Positions 46,178 to 55,660 of a DNA stretch of 64,000 bases are shown here, piece after piece. How positions within the stretch are numbered: position 1 is the first letter of the stretch; each line of letters starts with the position of its first letter. The stretch spans positions 1,209,275-1,273,274 of the forward strand of contig NZ_RDBO01000020.1 in NCBI RefSeq assembly GCF_008120935.1, written 5' to 3'. The DNA is from Streptomyces sp. sk2.1 (GTDB lineage Bacteria > Actinomycetota > Actinomycetes > Streptomycetales > Streptomycetaceae). The translations under genes were made by a program, and so were the position numbers. Below the pieces are notes generated by a model that was not told the DNA's origin, ran no database searches, and worked only from the letters and a program-made list of their open reading frames with translations.

Positions 46178-48052
46178 CTACTTCTTGCCCTTGCCGTCCC
46201 CGGCCGACTCGTCCGTCGACAGCACGGCGATGAAGGCCTCCTGCGGCACCTCCACGTTGCCGACCATCTTCATCCGCTTCTTGCCCTCCTTCTGCTTCTC
46301 CAGCAGCTTCCGCTTGCGGGAGATGTCACCGCCGTAGCACTTGGCGAGGACGTCCTTGCGGATGGCGCGGACGGTCTCGCGGGCGATGACCCGGGAGCCG
46401 ATGGCGGCCTGGATCGGCACCTCGAAGTTCTGCCGCGGGATCAGTTCGCGCAGCTTGGCGACGAGCCGCACGCCGTACGCGTACGCCTTGTCCTTGTGCG
46501 TGACCGCGGAGAAGGCGTCGACCTTGTCGCCGTGCAGCAGGATGTCGACCTTGACGAGCTGGGCGGTCTGCTCGCCGGTGGGCTCGTAGTCGAGGGAGGC
46601 GTAGCCCCGGGTCTTGGACTTCAGCTGGTCGAAGAAGTCGAAGACGATCTCGGCGAGCGGCAGGGTGTAGCGGATCTCGACCCGGTCCTCGGAGAGGTAG
46701 TCCATGCCGAGCAGGGTGCCGCGCCGGGTCTGGCAGAGCTCCATGATCGCGCCGATGAACTCGCTGGGGGCCAGGATCGTGGCGCGCACGACGGGCTCGT
46801 GCACCTTGTCGATCTTGCCCTCGGGGAACTCGCTCGGGTTCGTGACCGTGTGCTCGCTGCCGTCCTCCATGTCGACGCGGTAGACCACGTTGGGAGCGGT
46901 GGCGATCAGGTCGAGACCGAACTCGCGCTCCAGGCGCTCCCGGATCACGTCGAGGTGGAGCAGGCCGAGGAAGCCGACGCGGAAGCCGAAGCCGAGGGCC
47001 GCGGAGGTCTCCGGCTCGTACACCAGGGCGGCGTCGTTGAGCTGGAGCTTGTCGAGCGCCTCGCGCAGGTCCGGGTAGTCCGACCCGTCCAGCGGGTACA
47101 GCCCCGAGAACACCATCGGCTTGGGGTCCTTGTAGCCGCCCAGCGCCTCGGTCGCGCCCTTGTTCAGGGAGGTGATGGTGTCACCGACCTTGGACTGCCG
47201 GACGTCCTTCACACCGGTGATGAGGTAGCCGACCTCGCCCACGCCGAGGCCGTCGGCCGGGGTCATCTCCGGGGAGGACACCCCGATCTCCAGCAGCTCG
47301 TGGGTGGCGCCGGTGGACATCATCCGGATGCGCTCGCGCTTGTTGAGCTGCCCGTCGACGACACGGACGTACGTGACGACGCCGCGGTACGAGTCGTAGA
47401 CCGAGTCGAAGATCATCGCGCGGGCCGGGGCGTCCGCCACCCCGACCGGGGCCGGAACGTCCTTGACCACCCGGTCGAGCAGCGCGTCCACACCGACGCC
47501 GGTCTTCGCGGAGACCTTGAGCACGTCCTCCGGCTGGCAGCCGATGAGGTTCGCCAGCTCCTCGGAGAACTTCTCGGGCTGCGCGGCCGGCAGGTCGATC
47601 TTGTTGAGCACCGGGACGATGGTGAGGTCGTTCTCCATCGCCAGGTAGAGGTTGGCCAGGGTCTGGGCCTCGATGCCCTGCGCGGCGTCGACCAGCAGGA
47701 TCGTGCCCTCGCAGGCGGCGAGCGAACGGGAGACCTCGTAGGTGAAGTCCACGTGGCCCGGGGTGTCGATCATGTTGAGGACGTGGGTGCGGCCCTGGTC
47801 CTCGCCCGTGGTGGGGGCCCAGGGCAGACGCACCGCCTGGGACTTGATGGTGATGCCGCGCTCGCGCTCGATGTCCATCCGGTCGAGGTACTGAGCACGC
47901 ATCTGCCGCTGGTCGACCACGCCGGTCAGCTGGAGCATCCGGTCGGCGAGGGTCGACTTGCCGTGGTCGATGTGCGCGATGATGCAGAAGTTGCGGATCA
48001 GCGCCGGGTCGGTACGGCTCGGCTCGGGCACGTTGGTAGGAGTCGCGGGCAC
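46178..48052 (-). CDS. lepA: Elongation factor 4 (LepA)
   Basis: A 624-residue translational GTPase that back-translocates or rescues stalled ribosomes and helps 30S biogenesis. G1 is AHIDHGKST (near residue 25), G3 DTPGHVDF, G4 NKIDLP, followed by domain II and the LepA-specific C-terminal domain with the [24 protein letters not shown] tail. The GTG at 48052 ([11 protein letters not shown]) fits the family start. Divergent from rpsT, a very common arrangement. Confidence 0.96.
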   Translation of the reverse strand: MPATPTNVPEPSRTDPALIRNFCIIAHIDHGKSTLADRMLQLTGVVDQRQMRAQYLDRMDIERERGITIKSQAVRLPWAPTTGEDQGRTHVLNMIDTPGHVDFTYEVSRSLAACEGTILLVDAAQGIEAQTLANLYLAMENDLTIVPVLNKIDLPAAQPEKFSEELANLIGCQPEDVLKVSAKTGVGVDALLDRVVKDVPAPVGVADAPARAMIFDSVYDSYRGVVTYVRVVDGQLNKRERIRMMSTGATHELLEIGVSSPEMTPADGLGVGEVGYLITGVKDVRQSKVGDTITSLNKGATEALGGYKDPKPMVFSGLYPLDGSDYPDLREALDKLQLNDAALVYEPETSAALGFGFRVGFLGLLHLDVIRERLEREFGLDLIATAPNVVYRVDMEDGSEHTVTNPSEFPEGKIDKVHEPVVRATILAPSEFIGAIMELCQTRRGTLLGMDYLSEDRVEIRYTLPLAEIVFDFFDQLKSKTRGYASLDYEPTGEQTAQLVKVDILLHGDKVDAFSAVTHKDKAYAYGVRLVAKLRELIPRQNFEVPIQAAIGSRVIARETVRAIRKDVLAKCYGGDISRKRKLLEKQKEGKKRMKMVGNVEVPQEAFIAVLSTDESAGDGKGKK

Positions 48053-48253
48053 GCAGGGTCCTGATTCTTGAGACGCCGAACGCCGTGTCTCGGGTCGATG
48101 TCGGTTCGGTCGGATCGATACGTAGCCTCCATCGTCCCATGGTTGCGGGGCGGAGACCGGTTTGGGCCGGTCGGAGCCGGGCTGGTACCGTTGACAGCTG
48201 TGTCTCGCGACCCTTCCGGGCCGTGGGGCGCACATCGAAGACCCAACGAACCT

Positions 48254-48268
48254 GAAAAGGCTCTTTTC
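48254..48268 (+). promoter_or_regulatory. Hairpin covering the rpsT ribosome-binding site
   Basis: GAAAAG (48254-48259) pairs with CTTTTC (48263-48268) over a three-base loop and ends at the base before the GTG start, hiding the AAAGG ribosome site. It might support translational feedback by S20 (inference). Confidence 0.45.
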
Positions 48269-48535
48269 GTGGCGAACATCAAGTCCCAGATCAAGCGGAA
48301 CAAGACGAACGAGAAGGCGCGCCTGCGCAACAAGGCCGTCAAGTCCTCGCTCAAGACCGCTATCCGCAAGGCCCGTGAGGCTGCCGCCGCCGGTGACGTC
48401 GAGAAGGCCACCACGGCCGCTCGCGACGCCTCCCGCGCGCTCGACAAGGCCGTCTCGAAGGGTGTCATCCACAAGAACGCCGCCGCCAACAAGAAGTCGG
48501 CGCTGGCCTCCAAGGTTGCCTCCCTCCAGGGCTGA
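48269..48535 (+). CDS. rpsT: 30S ribosomal protein S20
   Basis: An 88-residue primary 16S rRNA-binding protein. The sequence is typical: [33 protein letters not shown] at the start and a helical, Lys/Ala-rich body ending [14 protein letters not shown] start with AAAAGG upstream. A -35-like TTGACA lies at 48191-48196 in the region shared with divergent lepA. Confidence 0.97.
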   Translation: MANIKSQIKRNKTNEKARLRNKAVKSSLKTAIRKAREAAAAGDVEKATTAARDASRALDKAVSKGVIHKNAAANKKSALASKVASLQG

Positions 48536-48654
48536 GCATTCTGACCTGATCGCCGGAACGGACCAAGCGGGCCCTCTCTCCCGTTCCCGACCGGCACCCC
48601 GCGCCGCACACCGAACCTGCGTTCGCCACGCGGGTGCGGCGCACCAAGTGTGAA

Positions 48655-48702
48655 CCGAAGGCCCCGGCCCCGCCCTCCCCAGCGCGAGACCGGGGCCTTC
48701 GG
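48655..48702 (+). terminator. rpsT terminator hairpin
   Basis: A 13-bp perfect stem (48655-48667 with 48690-48702) and a 22-base loop, 120 bases after rpsT. Confidence 0.75.
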
Positions 48703-48780
48703 CATGCCCGCGCGCCTGCGCTTCGAGATGTAGTACGGGTGAGGCGTACGGACAAGACGCACGGATCGGGCCCGCAGGGC

Positions 48781-48820
48781 TGTCGGGCTGTCGGGCTGTC
48801 GGGCTGTCGGGCTGTCGGGA
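48781..48820. repeat. Five tandem 8-bp units
   Basis: TGTCGGGC is repeated at 48781, 48789, 48797 and 48805 and ends in TGTCGGGA at 48813. A unit of eight is not a multiple of three, and no gene covers it, so its copy number can vary freely. Confidence 0.9.
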
Positions 48821-48973
48821 CCACGGTGTTCACCTGACCGGCTCCGCACGTGCACGGGCACGGGCACGGATCCGCCCGCCACGACAGCTCCGCCCGCCGG
48901 CCCGCCGACGCCGTGGCCACCACGGAATCCGCGGCTTCCGCTGCCGCTGCTTCCGTCGTCGTCGCGGCTTCCG

Positions 48974-49966
48974 CTACCTCTGTCGCCCCGACCGCGCCGC
49001 TCTCGCCACCGCGACCACGGCCTTCTCCAGTGCGTACTCCGGATCGTCGCCGCCGCCCTTGACCCCCGCGTCGGCGTCCGCGACGGCCCGCAGCGCCAGC
49101 GCCACTCCGTCGGGCGTCCATCCGCGCATCTGCTGGCGCACCCGGTCGATCTTCCACGGCGGCATGCCCAGCTCACGGGCGAGGTCCGCGGGGCGCCCCC
49201 CGCGGGCCGAGGACAGCTTGCCGATGGCCCGGACCCCCTGGGCCAGCGCGCTGGTGATCAGCACGGGCGCCACCCCCGTCGACAGCGACCAGCGCAACGC
49301 TTCGAGCGCCTCCGCGGCCCGTCCCTCCACGGCGCGGTCGGCGACCGTGAAGCTCGACGCCTCCGCACGGCCCGTGTAGTAACGGGCGACGACCGCCTCG
49401 TCGATCGTGCCCTCGACGTCCGCGACGAGCTGCGAGACCGCGCTCGCCAGCTCCCGCAGATCGCTGCCGATGGCATCGACCAGCGCCTGGCACGCCTCGG
49501 GGGTCGCCGAGCGCCCCAGCGCCCGGAACTCCGACCGGACGAACGAGAGCCGCTCGGCCGGCTTGGTCGTCTTCGGGCAGGCGACCTCCCGCGCCCCCGC
49601 CTTGCGCGCCGCGTCCAGCAGCCCCTTCCCCTTGGCACCGCCCGCGTGCAGCAGCACGAGGGTGATCTCCTCGACCGGATCGCCGAGGTACGCCTTGACG
49701 TCCTTGACCGAGTCGGCGGAGAGGTCCTGCGCGTTGCGCACGATCACCACCTTGCGCTCGGCGAAGAGCGAGGGGCTCGTCAGCTCGGCGAGGGTGCCGG
49801 GCTGGAGCTGGTCGGAGGTGAGGTCGCGGACGTCCGTGTCGGGGTCGGAGGCGCGGGCGGCCGCCACCACCTGCTGCACGGCACGGTCCAGGAGCAGGTC
49901 CTCCTGTCCCACGGCGAGCGTGAGGGGAGCGAGCGGGTCGTCGGTGGAATTCTTTCTGGTGGCCAT
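48974..49966 (-). CDS. holA: DNA polymerase III subunit delta
   Basis: A 330-residue clamp-loader subunit that opens the beta clamp. Recognisable delta features: LTLAVGQEDLLLDRAVQQVV at the start, SLFAERKVVIVRNAQDL (near residue 65), VLLHAGGAKGKGLLDAARK and the helical C-terminal collar domain (PWKIDRVRQQMRGWTPDGVALALRAV). The ATG at 49966 (MATRKNS) has GGGGA upstream; an earlier frame start is unsupported. Confidence 0.93.
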   Translation of the reverse strand: MATRKNSTDDPLAPLTLAVGQEDLLLDRAVQQVVAAARASDPDTDVRDLTSDQLQPGTLAELTSPSLFAERKVVIVRNAQDLSADSVKDVKAYLGDPVEEITLVLLHAGGAKGKGLLDAARKAGAREVACPKTTKPAERLSFVRSEFRALGRSATPEACQALVDAIGSDLRELASAVSQLVADVEGTIDEAVVARYYTGRAEASSFTVADRAVEGRAAEALEALRWSLSTGVAPVLITSALAQGVRAIGKLSSARGGRPADLARELGMPPWKIDRVRQQMRGWTPDGVALALRAVADADAGVKGGGDDPEYALEKAVVAVARAARSGRQR

Positions 49967-50068
49967 CGTCCCCAGCATCCCATGCGCCACTGACAGCCCC
50001 GGGAACGCCCGGCGGTGTCCGGCCTCTCCGCCGGGAACGCCGCGTTCGCGGTACGGGAGAATGGGCCG

Positions 50069-50314
50069 GTGAGCGATGTGAGACATGTGCTGGTGCTGCC
50101 CGACCGCGATGCCGCGGAGGAGGTGGCCGAAGAGCTCGCCGACCGTTTCGGGGTCTCGGAGGAGCCCCAGCTCGTGCGCGACGCGCTGGCCGGCGAGGAC
50201 GACGCCGAGGACGCCCAGTGGCTGGTGGTCGTGGAGGACCCGTCGGGGCGGCTGGACACCTCGGCGCTCGACGCCTTCGCCGCGGAGTACGAGGGCTGGC
50301 TCGAAGCGCCCTGA
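50069..50314 (+). CDS. Small acidic hypothetical protein
   Basis: An 81-residue protein with about 25 Asp/Glu and an alternating strand-helix pattern (HVLVLPDRDAAEEVAEELADRFG... WLVVVEDPSG... FAAEYEGWLEAP). No family recognised beyond the impression of a conserved actinobacterial small protein. The GTG has GGGAGA nine to ten bases upstream, and codon use is normal for the genome. It is divergent from holA by 102 bases, while YceI is convergent. Confidence 0.7.
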   Translation: MSDVRHVLVLPDRDAAEEVAEELADRFGVSEEPQLVRDALAGEDDAEDAQWLVVVEDPSGRLDTSALDAFAAEYEGWLEAP

Positions 50315-50358
50315 CGGATCGCCCCGCGGCCCCGAAACCCGTGGGCGGGGAGGCGGGC

Positions 50359-51243
50359 TCAGCCCTTGGGGACGATCTGGATGTCCATGTCGATGGAGAT
50401 GCTGGAACCGACGGCCGCGATACCGCGGGCCAGCATGGTCTGCCAGGTGAGCGTGAAGTCCTCGCGGTGCAGCTCCGTGGTGGCCCGGCAGGCGGCCCGG
50501 GTCTCGCCCTCCAGCCCGTTGCCCAGACCGAGGTACTGGGTGTCCAGCGTGACGGTACGGCTGACGCCGTGCAGCGTGAGCGCACCGGTCACGCCCCAGC
50601 GGGTGCCGCCCCGGTGGACGAAGCGGTCGCTGTAGAACTCCATCGTCGGATAGCGCCCGACGTCGAGGAAGTCGCCGGACCGCAGGTGGTCGTCGCGCAT
50701 CTGGACGTTCGTGTCGATCGACGAGGCGTCGATGACCACGTGCATGGCCGAGTCCTCCATGCGGTCGGCGATCCGGACGGCGCCCGCGAAGGTGTTGAAC
50801 CGGCCGTGAATGCGCGCCAGGCCGATGTGCCGGGCCGTGAAGCCGATCTGCGAGTGCATCGGCTCGACCTCCCAGTCCCCCGGCGCGGGCAGCTGCGGAG
50901 GCGCGGCCAGTTGCAGGGTCACGTCGCCCAGGCTCGCGTGGCCGCCCTCGGCGACCGTGGCCGACGCGTGGAACGGGGTGAAGCCCTCGGCCGTGACGGC
51001 CAGCCGGTACTCACCGGCCGGAACGGTGGCGAGGACGTTGCCGAACGGGTCCGTCTCGCCCCGGAACACCTTGCGGCCCGAACCGTCCGTGACCACGAAC
51101 TCGGCCTGCGGCACGATCTCGTTGACGGGGTCGAGCACCCGGCAGCTGAGCAGCCCCGCGGTGTGCGGCATCTCCAGTCCGGCAAGGGCGCCGCCCTGCA
51201 CCGCACCCGCCGCCCGCCTCTTCCCCAGCCAACGACCGAACAT
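50359..51243 (-). CDS. YceI-family protein with N-terminal carboxypeptidase-regulatory-like domain
   Basis: A 294-residue protein. Residues about 28-112 look like a Ig-like carboxypeptidase regulatory domain (AEFVVTDGSGRKVFRGETDPFGNVLATVPAGEYRLAV), followed by a YceI lipocalin-like barrel (about 122-294: WEVEPMHSQIGFTARHIGLARIHGRFNTFAGAVRI). YceI proteins bind isoprenoid chains. No signal peptide is visible, unlike the periplasmic E. coli YceI. The fusion is typical of Streptomyces. Confidence 0.88.
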   Translation of the reverse strand: MFGRWLGKRRAAGAVQGGALAGLEMPHTAGLLSCRVLDPVNEIVPQAEFVVTDGSGRKVFRGETDPFGNVLATVPAGEYRLAVTAEGFTPFHASATVAEGGHASLGDVTLQLAAPPQLPAPGDWEVEPMHSQIGFTARHIGLARIHGRFNTFAGAVRIADRMEDSAMHVVIDASSIDTNVQMRDDHLRSGDFLDVGRYPTMEFYSDRFVHRGGTRWGVTGALTLHGVSRTVTLDTQYLGLGNGLEGETRAACRATTELHREDFTLTWQTMLARGIAAVGSSISIDMDIQIVPKG

Positions 51244-51632
51244 CTTCCACCTTCCCCGGAGGATTCACCTTGGGGCCCGGCGGCTGGACGTCTCTGTCGG
51301 AGCAGCGGCCCACCGACGACCATGCATTCGACCACCATTGCGGCGTTCGAGGCAAACAGAGCAGCTCGCAGGGGCTTGGGATGAGGTGTTACCGAAGGTC
51401 CGAATTACCCACCCCGTTCCTTGCTCCCAACCGTCGTGCCCGGCCCGCCCGGGATCGGCGGCTCCCCTCCGGTCCCGGTGTCCAACGCCACCGTGTGACG
51501 CTCACCGCCCAAGACGCCAACCGTCCACGGCCCCGGCCGCCAACGACTCCGACCGGGCATGGCGGCGACCGGACACCGACGGGACGACCGCCTGCTGCGG
51601 CGACCGGGCGCGGTCGCCCGGCGGGACGGTGC
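51244..51632. other. Intergenic gap between yceI and comEC
   Basis: 389 bases with no gene I can support. The region near 51310-51410 is less GC-rich and likely holds the YceI promoter; the rest (51420-51630) is GC-rich without repeats or clear hairpins. Confidence 0.5.
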
Positions 51633-54263
51633 TCACCGCCGCCCCACCGCCCGCAGCCCGGACCCGGCCCCCGCCACGGCGATCGCCCCGTCGGTGTCCG
51701 TGCGCAGCACCACCGCGCCACCGGCCCTGAGCGCGTCGACGGTACGTGCGGCCGGGTGACCGTAGGGGTTGTCCCGGCCCACGCTCACCAGGGCAATCCT
51801 CGGACGCACACCGCGCAGCAGAGCGGGGTCCTGGTACGCGGAGCCGTGGTGGGCGACCTTGAGCACATCCGCTTCGGGCAGGGCGGGGTACATGTGCAAC
51901 AGCCCTTGCTGGGACGGGGGTTCGAGGTCCCCGAGGAGCAACAGGGACACTCCGCCGGTCCGCACGTACAGAGTGACGCTGGCGTCGTTCGGCTCCCGCG
52001 GCACGGGGGCGATTCCCGGACCCGGCATCGGCCCACCGGGTCCGGCACCACCCGTCGGCCACAGGACCCGCCAGTCGAGCGGCCCGATTCTGCGGCGCTC
52101 ACCGGGCACGGCCCGTACCAGGGGGACACCCGCCCCGGCCGCCGTTCTCCGTACGAACTCCACCTGGTCCAACGGTTCGTCCAGGCTCGTCGTCTGGATC
52201 GCCCCCACCGCTCTGCCCCGCAGCACGCCGGGCAGCCCCCGCACATGGTCCGCGTGGAAGTGCGTCAGGACCAGGAGCGGCACCTCGGTGACCCCGAGAT
52301 CCCGCAGACACCGATCGACGGGGCGAGGGTCGGGACCGGCGTCGACGACCACCCCGGCGCCGTTCCCCGCCGCCAGCACCAGGGCGTCCCCCTGGCCCAC
52401 GTCGCACATCGCGAACACCCACCCCGGCGGCGGCCACCCGGTCAGCACCCGGGTGAGCGGCACCGGGCGCAGCACGGCGAGGACCAGCAGCAGCGCGGCG
52501 GCCGAGCAGACCCAGGGGTGACGGGCGAACCGGCGGGCGAGGAGCACCACCGGGACCGTCAGCGCGGCGAGCAGCACCGCGCCCTTCACACCGTCGGGCC
52601 AGTCGATCTCCGCCCCGGGCAGGGACGCCCCGGTGCGGGCCACCGCGGCGATCCACCCGGCCGGCCATCCCGCAACCCGGGCGAGCAGCTCCGCCAGCGG
52701 CATGCACACCGGCGCCAGGGCGAGCACGGCGAACCCGAGGACGGTGGCGGGTGCCACCGCGAACTCGGCCAGCAGGTTGCACGGGATCGCCACCAGACTG
52801 ACCCGGGAGGCGAGCAGCACGACGACCGGCGCGCACACCGCCTGCGCCGCGGCGGCCGCGGCCAGCGCCTCGGCCGGCCGGGGCGGGACCCCGTGTCGTC
52901 GCAATGCGTCGCTCCACCTCGGGGCGATGGTCAGCAGGGATCCGGTGGCCAGGACAGAGAGGACGAAGCCGTAGCTCCGTGCCAGCCACGGGTCGTGAAG
53001 CACCAGCAGCAGAACCGCAGCGGCCAGCGCGGGGATCAGCGACCTGCGGCGTCCCGTGCCGATGGCGAGCAGCGTGATCGATCCGCAGGCCGCCGCCCGC
53101 AGGACGCTCGGCTCGGGCCGGCAGACGATGACGAAGGCGAGGGTGAGCCCGCCGCCGAGCAACGCCGTCATCCGCAACGAGATCCCCAACCGAGGTGCCA
53201 GTCCCCGTCGTTCGGCCCGCAGCGCCGTGCCCGGTGGCCCGATGAGAAGGACGAGCAGGATCGCCAGGTTGGCGCCGGAGACCGCCGTCAGGTGGGTGAG
53301 GTCGGCCGCCTTGAACGCCTCCCGCAACTCGGGGGTGACCCGCGAGGTATCGCCGACCACCAGCCCCGGCAACAGCGCCCGCGCATCGGGTTCGAGCCGC
53401 TCGGTCGCCCGTCGCAGACCGTCGCGCAGAGCACCCGCCGTGCGCTGCGGAAGGGACGGAGGGCCGGTGATGCGCGGCGGGCCCTTGCCCTCCAGCCGCA
53501 GGGCGGCGGCACTGCGCTCCCCCTCGTGCAACGGTGGTACCAGCCGGCCGGCCACGCGCAGCCGGGTGGAGGGGAGCAACTGCTGCCACTGCCCCGTCGA
53601 TCCGCCGGGCGGCACGATCAGCAGGACCGGTGTGCTCAGCCGGGTGACCGCCCCGTCGGGTCCGGTCAGCCGGGTGATCTCGGCGTCCACGAGGAGGGAG
53701 GCGGGTGTGCTGTGGTCGCCGCGCACCCTGGGCACGGTCTGCCGGGCGTCGGACGTGATCGTCACGTCCGCCTCGATCCTCATGAACCGCTGGGTCGGCG
53801 TCCGGACCGGCCCCTGTCGTACGTCCGCGCTGTGCAGCCCGGCCGATGCGGCACCGGCCGCCGCGCAGAGCAGCGCCGCGGCGGTGGCGGTCGCCGTGAC
53901 GGACGACCGCCACCGGTCGCGTGCCCCGCCCCCGTCCCCGTCCTCCGGTCCTCCTCCCCCGGATCCCGCGGATCGCCCGCGCGGTGCGGTGTCCGCGTGC
54001 GCTCCGACGCTGTCCGGCCCTCGCCCTCCGCGCAGCGCACGGGTGGCCGACAGGCCCGACACCGCCAGGAGCACCATGGCCGTGCCGGCGCAGAGCAGCA
54101 CGCCCGCCACCGTCCACTTCCCCGGCGCGCTCAGCGCGAGTGCCGCCCCGCCCCAGGCCGCCATCGCCGGAGGAACCAGTCGAAGGTCGACCGGGCCCTC
54201 CTGCCGGGGTTCCGAGGCGCCGAGCCGGCCGCCGGACGCCGCGTGCACGTCCAGATCGCTCAT
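51633..54263 (-). CDS. comEC: ComEC/Rec2-type DNA uptake channel protein
   Basis: An 876-residue membrane protein with an OB-like N-terminal region, about ten membrane helices carrying the Competence domain (VSGANLAILLVLLIGP), and a C-terminal MBL domain with LTHFHADHVRGLPG (near residue 675). It would form the channel for single-stranded DNA entry. Natural competence is not generally seen in Streptomyces, so its role may differ. It overlaps the upstream comEA by four bases. Confidence 0.92.
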   Translation of the reverse strand: MSDLDVHAASGGRLGASEPRQEGPVDLRLVPPAMAAWGGAALALSAPGKWTVAGVLLCAGTAMVLLAVSGLSATRALRGGRGPDSVGAHADTAPRGRSAGSGGGGPEDGDGGGARDRWRSSVTATATAAALLCAAAGAASAGLHSADVRQGPVRTPTQRFMRIEADVTITSDARQTVPRVRGDHSTPASLLVDAEITRLTGPDGAVTRLSTPVLLIVPPGGSTGQWQQLLPSTRLRVAGRLVPPLHEGERSAAALRLEGKGPPRITGPPSLPQRTAGALRDGLRRATERLEPDARALLPGLVVGDTSRVTPELREAFKAADLTHLTAVSGANLAILLVLLIGPPGTALRAERRGLAPRLGISLRMTALLGGGLTLAFVIVCRPEPSVLRAAACGSITLLAIGTGRRRSLIPALAAAVLLLVLHDPWLARSYGFVLSVLATGSLLTIAPRWSDALRRHGVPPRPAEALAAAAAAQAVCAPVVVLLASRVSLVAIPCNLLAEFAVAPATVLGFAVLALAPVCMPLAELLARVAGWPAGWIAAVARTGASLPGAEIDWPDGVKGAVLLAALTVPVVLLARRFARHPWVCSAAALLLVLAVLRPVPLTRVLTGWPPPGWVFAMCDVGQGDALVLAAGNGAGVVVDAGPDPRPVDRCLRDLGVTEVPLLVLTHFHADHVRGLPGVLRGRAVGAIQTTSLDEPLDQVEFVRRTAAGAGVPLVRAVPGERRRIGPLDWRVLWPTGGAGPGGPMPGPGIAPVPREPNDASVTLYVRTGGVSLLLLGDLEPPSQQGLLHMYPALPEADVLKVAHHGSAYQDPALLRGVRPRIALVSVGRDNPYGHPAARTVDALRAGGAVVLRTDTDGAIAVAGAGSGLRAVGRR

Positions 54264-55510
54264 GGCCCCACCAGTGGCCGGAGGTCGGCGAACCGGCGGT
54301 CACCGATTCCGTTGACCTCGCGCAGTTCGTCGATGGAACGGAAACCGCCGTGCTGGGTGCGGTAGTCGACGATGTGCCGGGCGAGGACCGGGCCGACACC
54401 GGGCAGGGTGTCGAGCTGTTCGGCGCTGGCGTTGTTGAGGCTGACCGGCCCTCCGGCCGCGGAGCCCCCGCCGCCCGCCGTGGTTCCTTGTGTGCCATCG
54501 GTGGCGGAGGGTCCGGTGGAGCCGGGAGCGGCGGACCCCGGTGGAGCGCCCACCACGATCTGCTCCCCGTCCATGAGGAACCGCGCCCGGTTGAGCCCGG
54601 CGAGATCGGCCCCGGCCCGTACGCCGCCCGCCGCACGCAGCGCGTCGGCGACCCGTGCCCCGGACGGCAGTTCATGCACTCCGGGCCGTCGTACCTTTCC
54701 ACCGACATCGACGACGATGCGCCCGCCCCGGCCTGTCGCGGGCGGCAGCCCCGGTGACGGCTCGGGCTCTTCGCCGTCTCCCGGCACGGGGGCCGGCGTC
54801 CGGGTGTGCGCCGCCGCTTCGTCGACCGTCCGGGGAGCCAGTACTGCCTGGGGACGCGCGGACCAGAAATGCACCGCGGCGAAGACCCCGGCGGCGACCA
54901 GGACGACGGCCAGCGCTGCGAGAGCCCTGGGCTCCAGACCGCATCTGAGCTGCAACCACACCGGAAGCCGTTCCCGCAGCGCGGGAACCACCCGCTCCCG
55001 CCACCGCCCCGACCTGCCAGAGACCAAAAGCGCGGTCGTGGGCGTGGTCGCGGCCGGAACCGGCTCCGGCTCCAATACCGACGCCGGGGAAGGCATCGGG
55101 GTGGGGTCCGGCCCCGAGAACATCTCCGGCGCCGTGGCCGGGGCCAGCGCCGCGGGCGGAGTCGGCACCGTGGGCGGGACCGGAGATGTTCTCGGGGCCG
55201 GCGCCATGGGCGGGACCGGATCCTCGGCCTCGACCGGAGCCCGGGCGGGAGCAACACCCAGCACGGGCCGCGCGACCCGTCCGCCGTACGCCCCTCCCAT
55301 GAGCGCGTCCGCCCGACGCCGAGCGGCCACGGCCGCCACACCGTCCCGCCCGCGCGGGAACCGTCGTCGGCCGGGACCCCTGCCGGGACCTGTGCCCCGC
55401 CCGGCGCCGGGCGCCCGGCCCGGGCGGCTGCGGGCGCGGCCGTCCGATGCCGGGGCACGACCGGGGCCGCTGCCGCTTCCACTGCTTGCACGATGTGATC
55501 GAGGAGCCAT
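54260..55510 (-). CDS. comEA: ComEA-like helix-hairpin-helix DNA-binding protein
   Basis: A 416-residue protein with a long Pro/Arg/Gly-rich cytoplasmic N-terminus (~190 residues), one membrane helix (195-216), an SLBB-like domain (IVVDVGGKVRRPGVHELPSGARVADALRAAGG) and a C-terminal double HhH (LNNASAEQLDTLPGVGPVLARHIVDYR...). The HhH part would bind incoming DNA outside the membrane and pass it to ComEC. The N-terminal extension is far longer than in Bacillus ComEA. An inverted repeat lies in its low-complexity part (55110-55199). Confidence 0.9.
   Translation of the reverse strand: MAPRSHRASSGSGSGPGRAPASDGRARSRPGRAPGAGRGTGPGRGPGRRRFPRGRDGVAAVAARRRADALMGGAYGGRVARPVLGVAPARAPVEAEDPVPPMAPAPRTSPVPPTVPTPPAALAPATAPEMFSGPDPTPMPSPASVLEPEPVPAATTPTTALLVSGRSGRWRERVVPALRERLPVWLQLRCGLEPRALAALAVVLVAAGVFAAVHFWSARPQAVLAPRTVDEAAAHTRTPAPVPGDGEEPEPSPGLPPATGRGGRIVVDVGGKVRRPGVHELPSGARVADALRAAGGVRAGADLAGLNRARFLMDGEQIVVGAPPGSAAPGSTGPSATDGTQGTTAGGGGSAAGGPVSLNNASAEQLDTLPGVGPVLARHIVDYRTQHGGFRSIDELREVNGIGDRRFADLRPLVGP
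55110..55199. repeat. 20-bp inverted repeat inside comEA
   Basis: GGCCCCGAGAACATCTCCGG (55110-55129) and its exact complement at 55180-55199 are separated by 50 bases, inside the disordered N-terminal coding region. Confidence 0.85.
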
Positions 55511-55660
55511 GCCTCACGACGGTAGGCACATCGCCCCGAACCCGCTGAGCACCCTCGATTTCGGTGGACAACCGGCCAGTTGTGGATATCCCGGCCACCC
55601 CGAGGAGTGAAAACGAGGAGTGAGAACCCCGAGACCGGCGTGCCGGACGGTCCGGCCCGG

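Larger units (their letters stand above)
48536..48973. other. Intergenic gap between rpsT and holA
   Basis: 438 bases without a supported gene. It contains the rpsT terminator (48655-48702), an 8-bp tandem array (48781-48820) and a GC-rich stretch up to holA. Reading frames here are low-complexity shadows. Confidence 0.6.
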
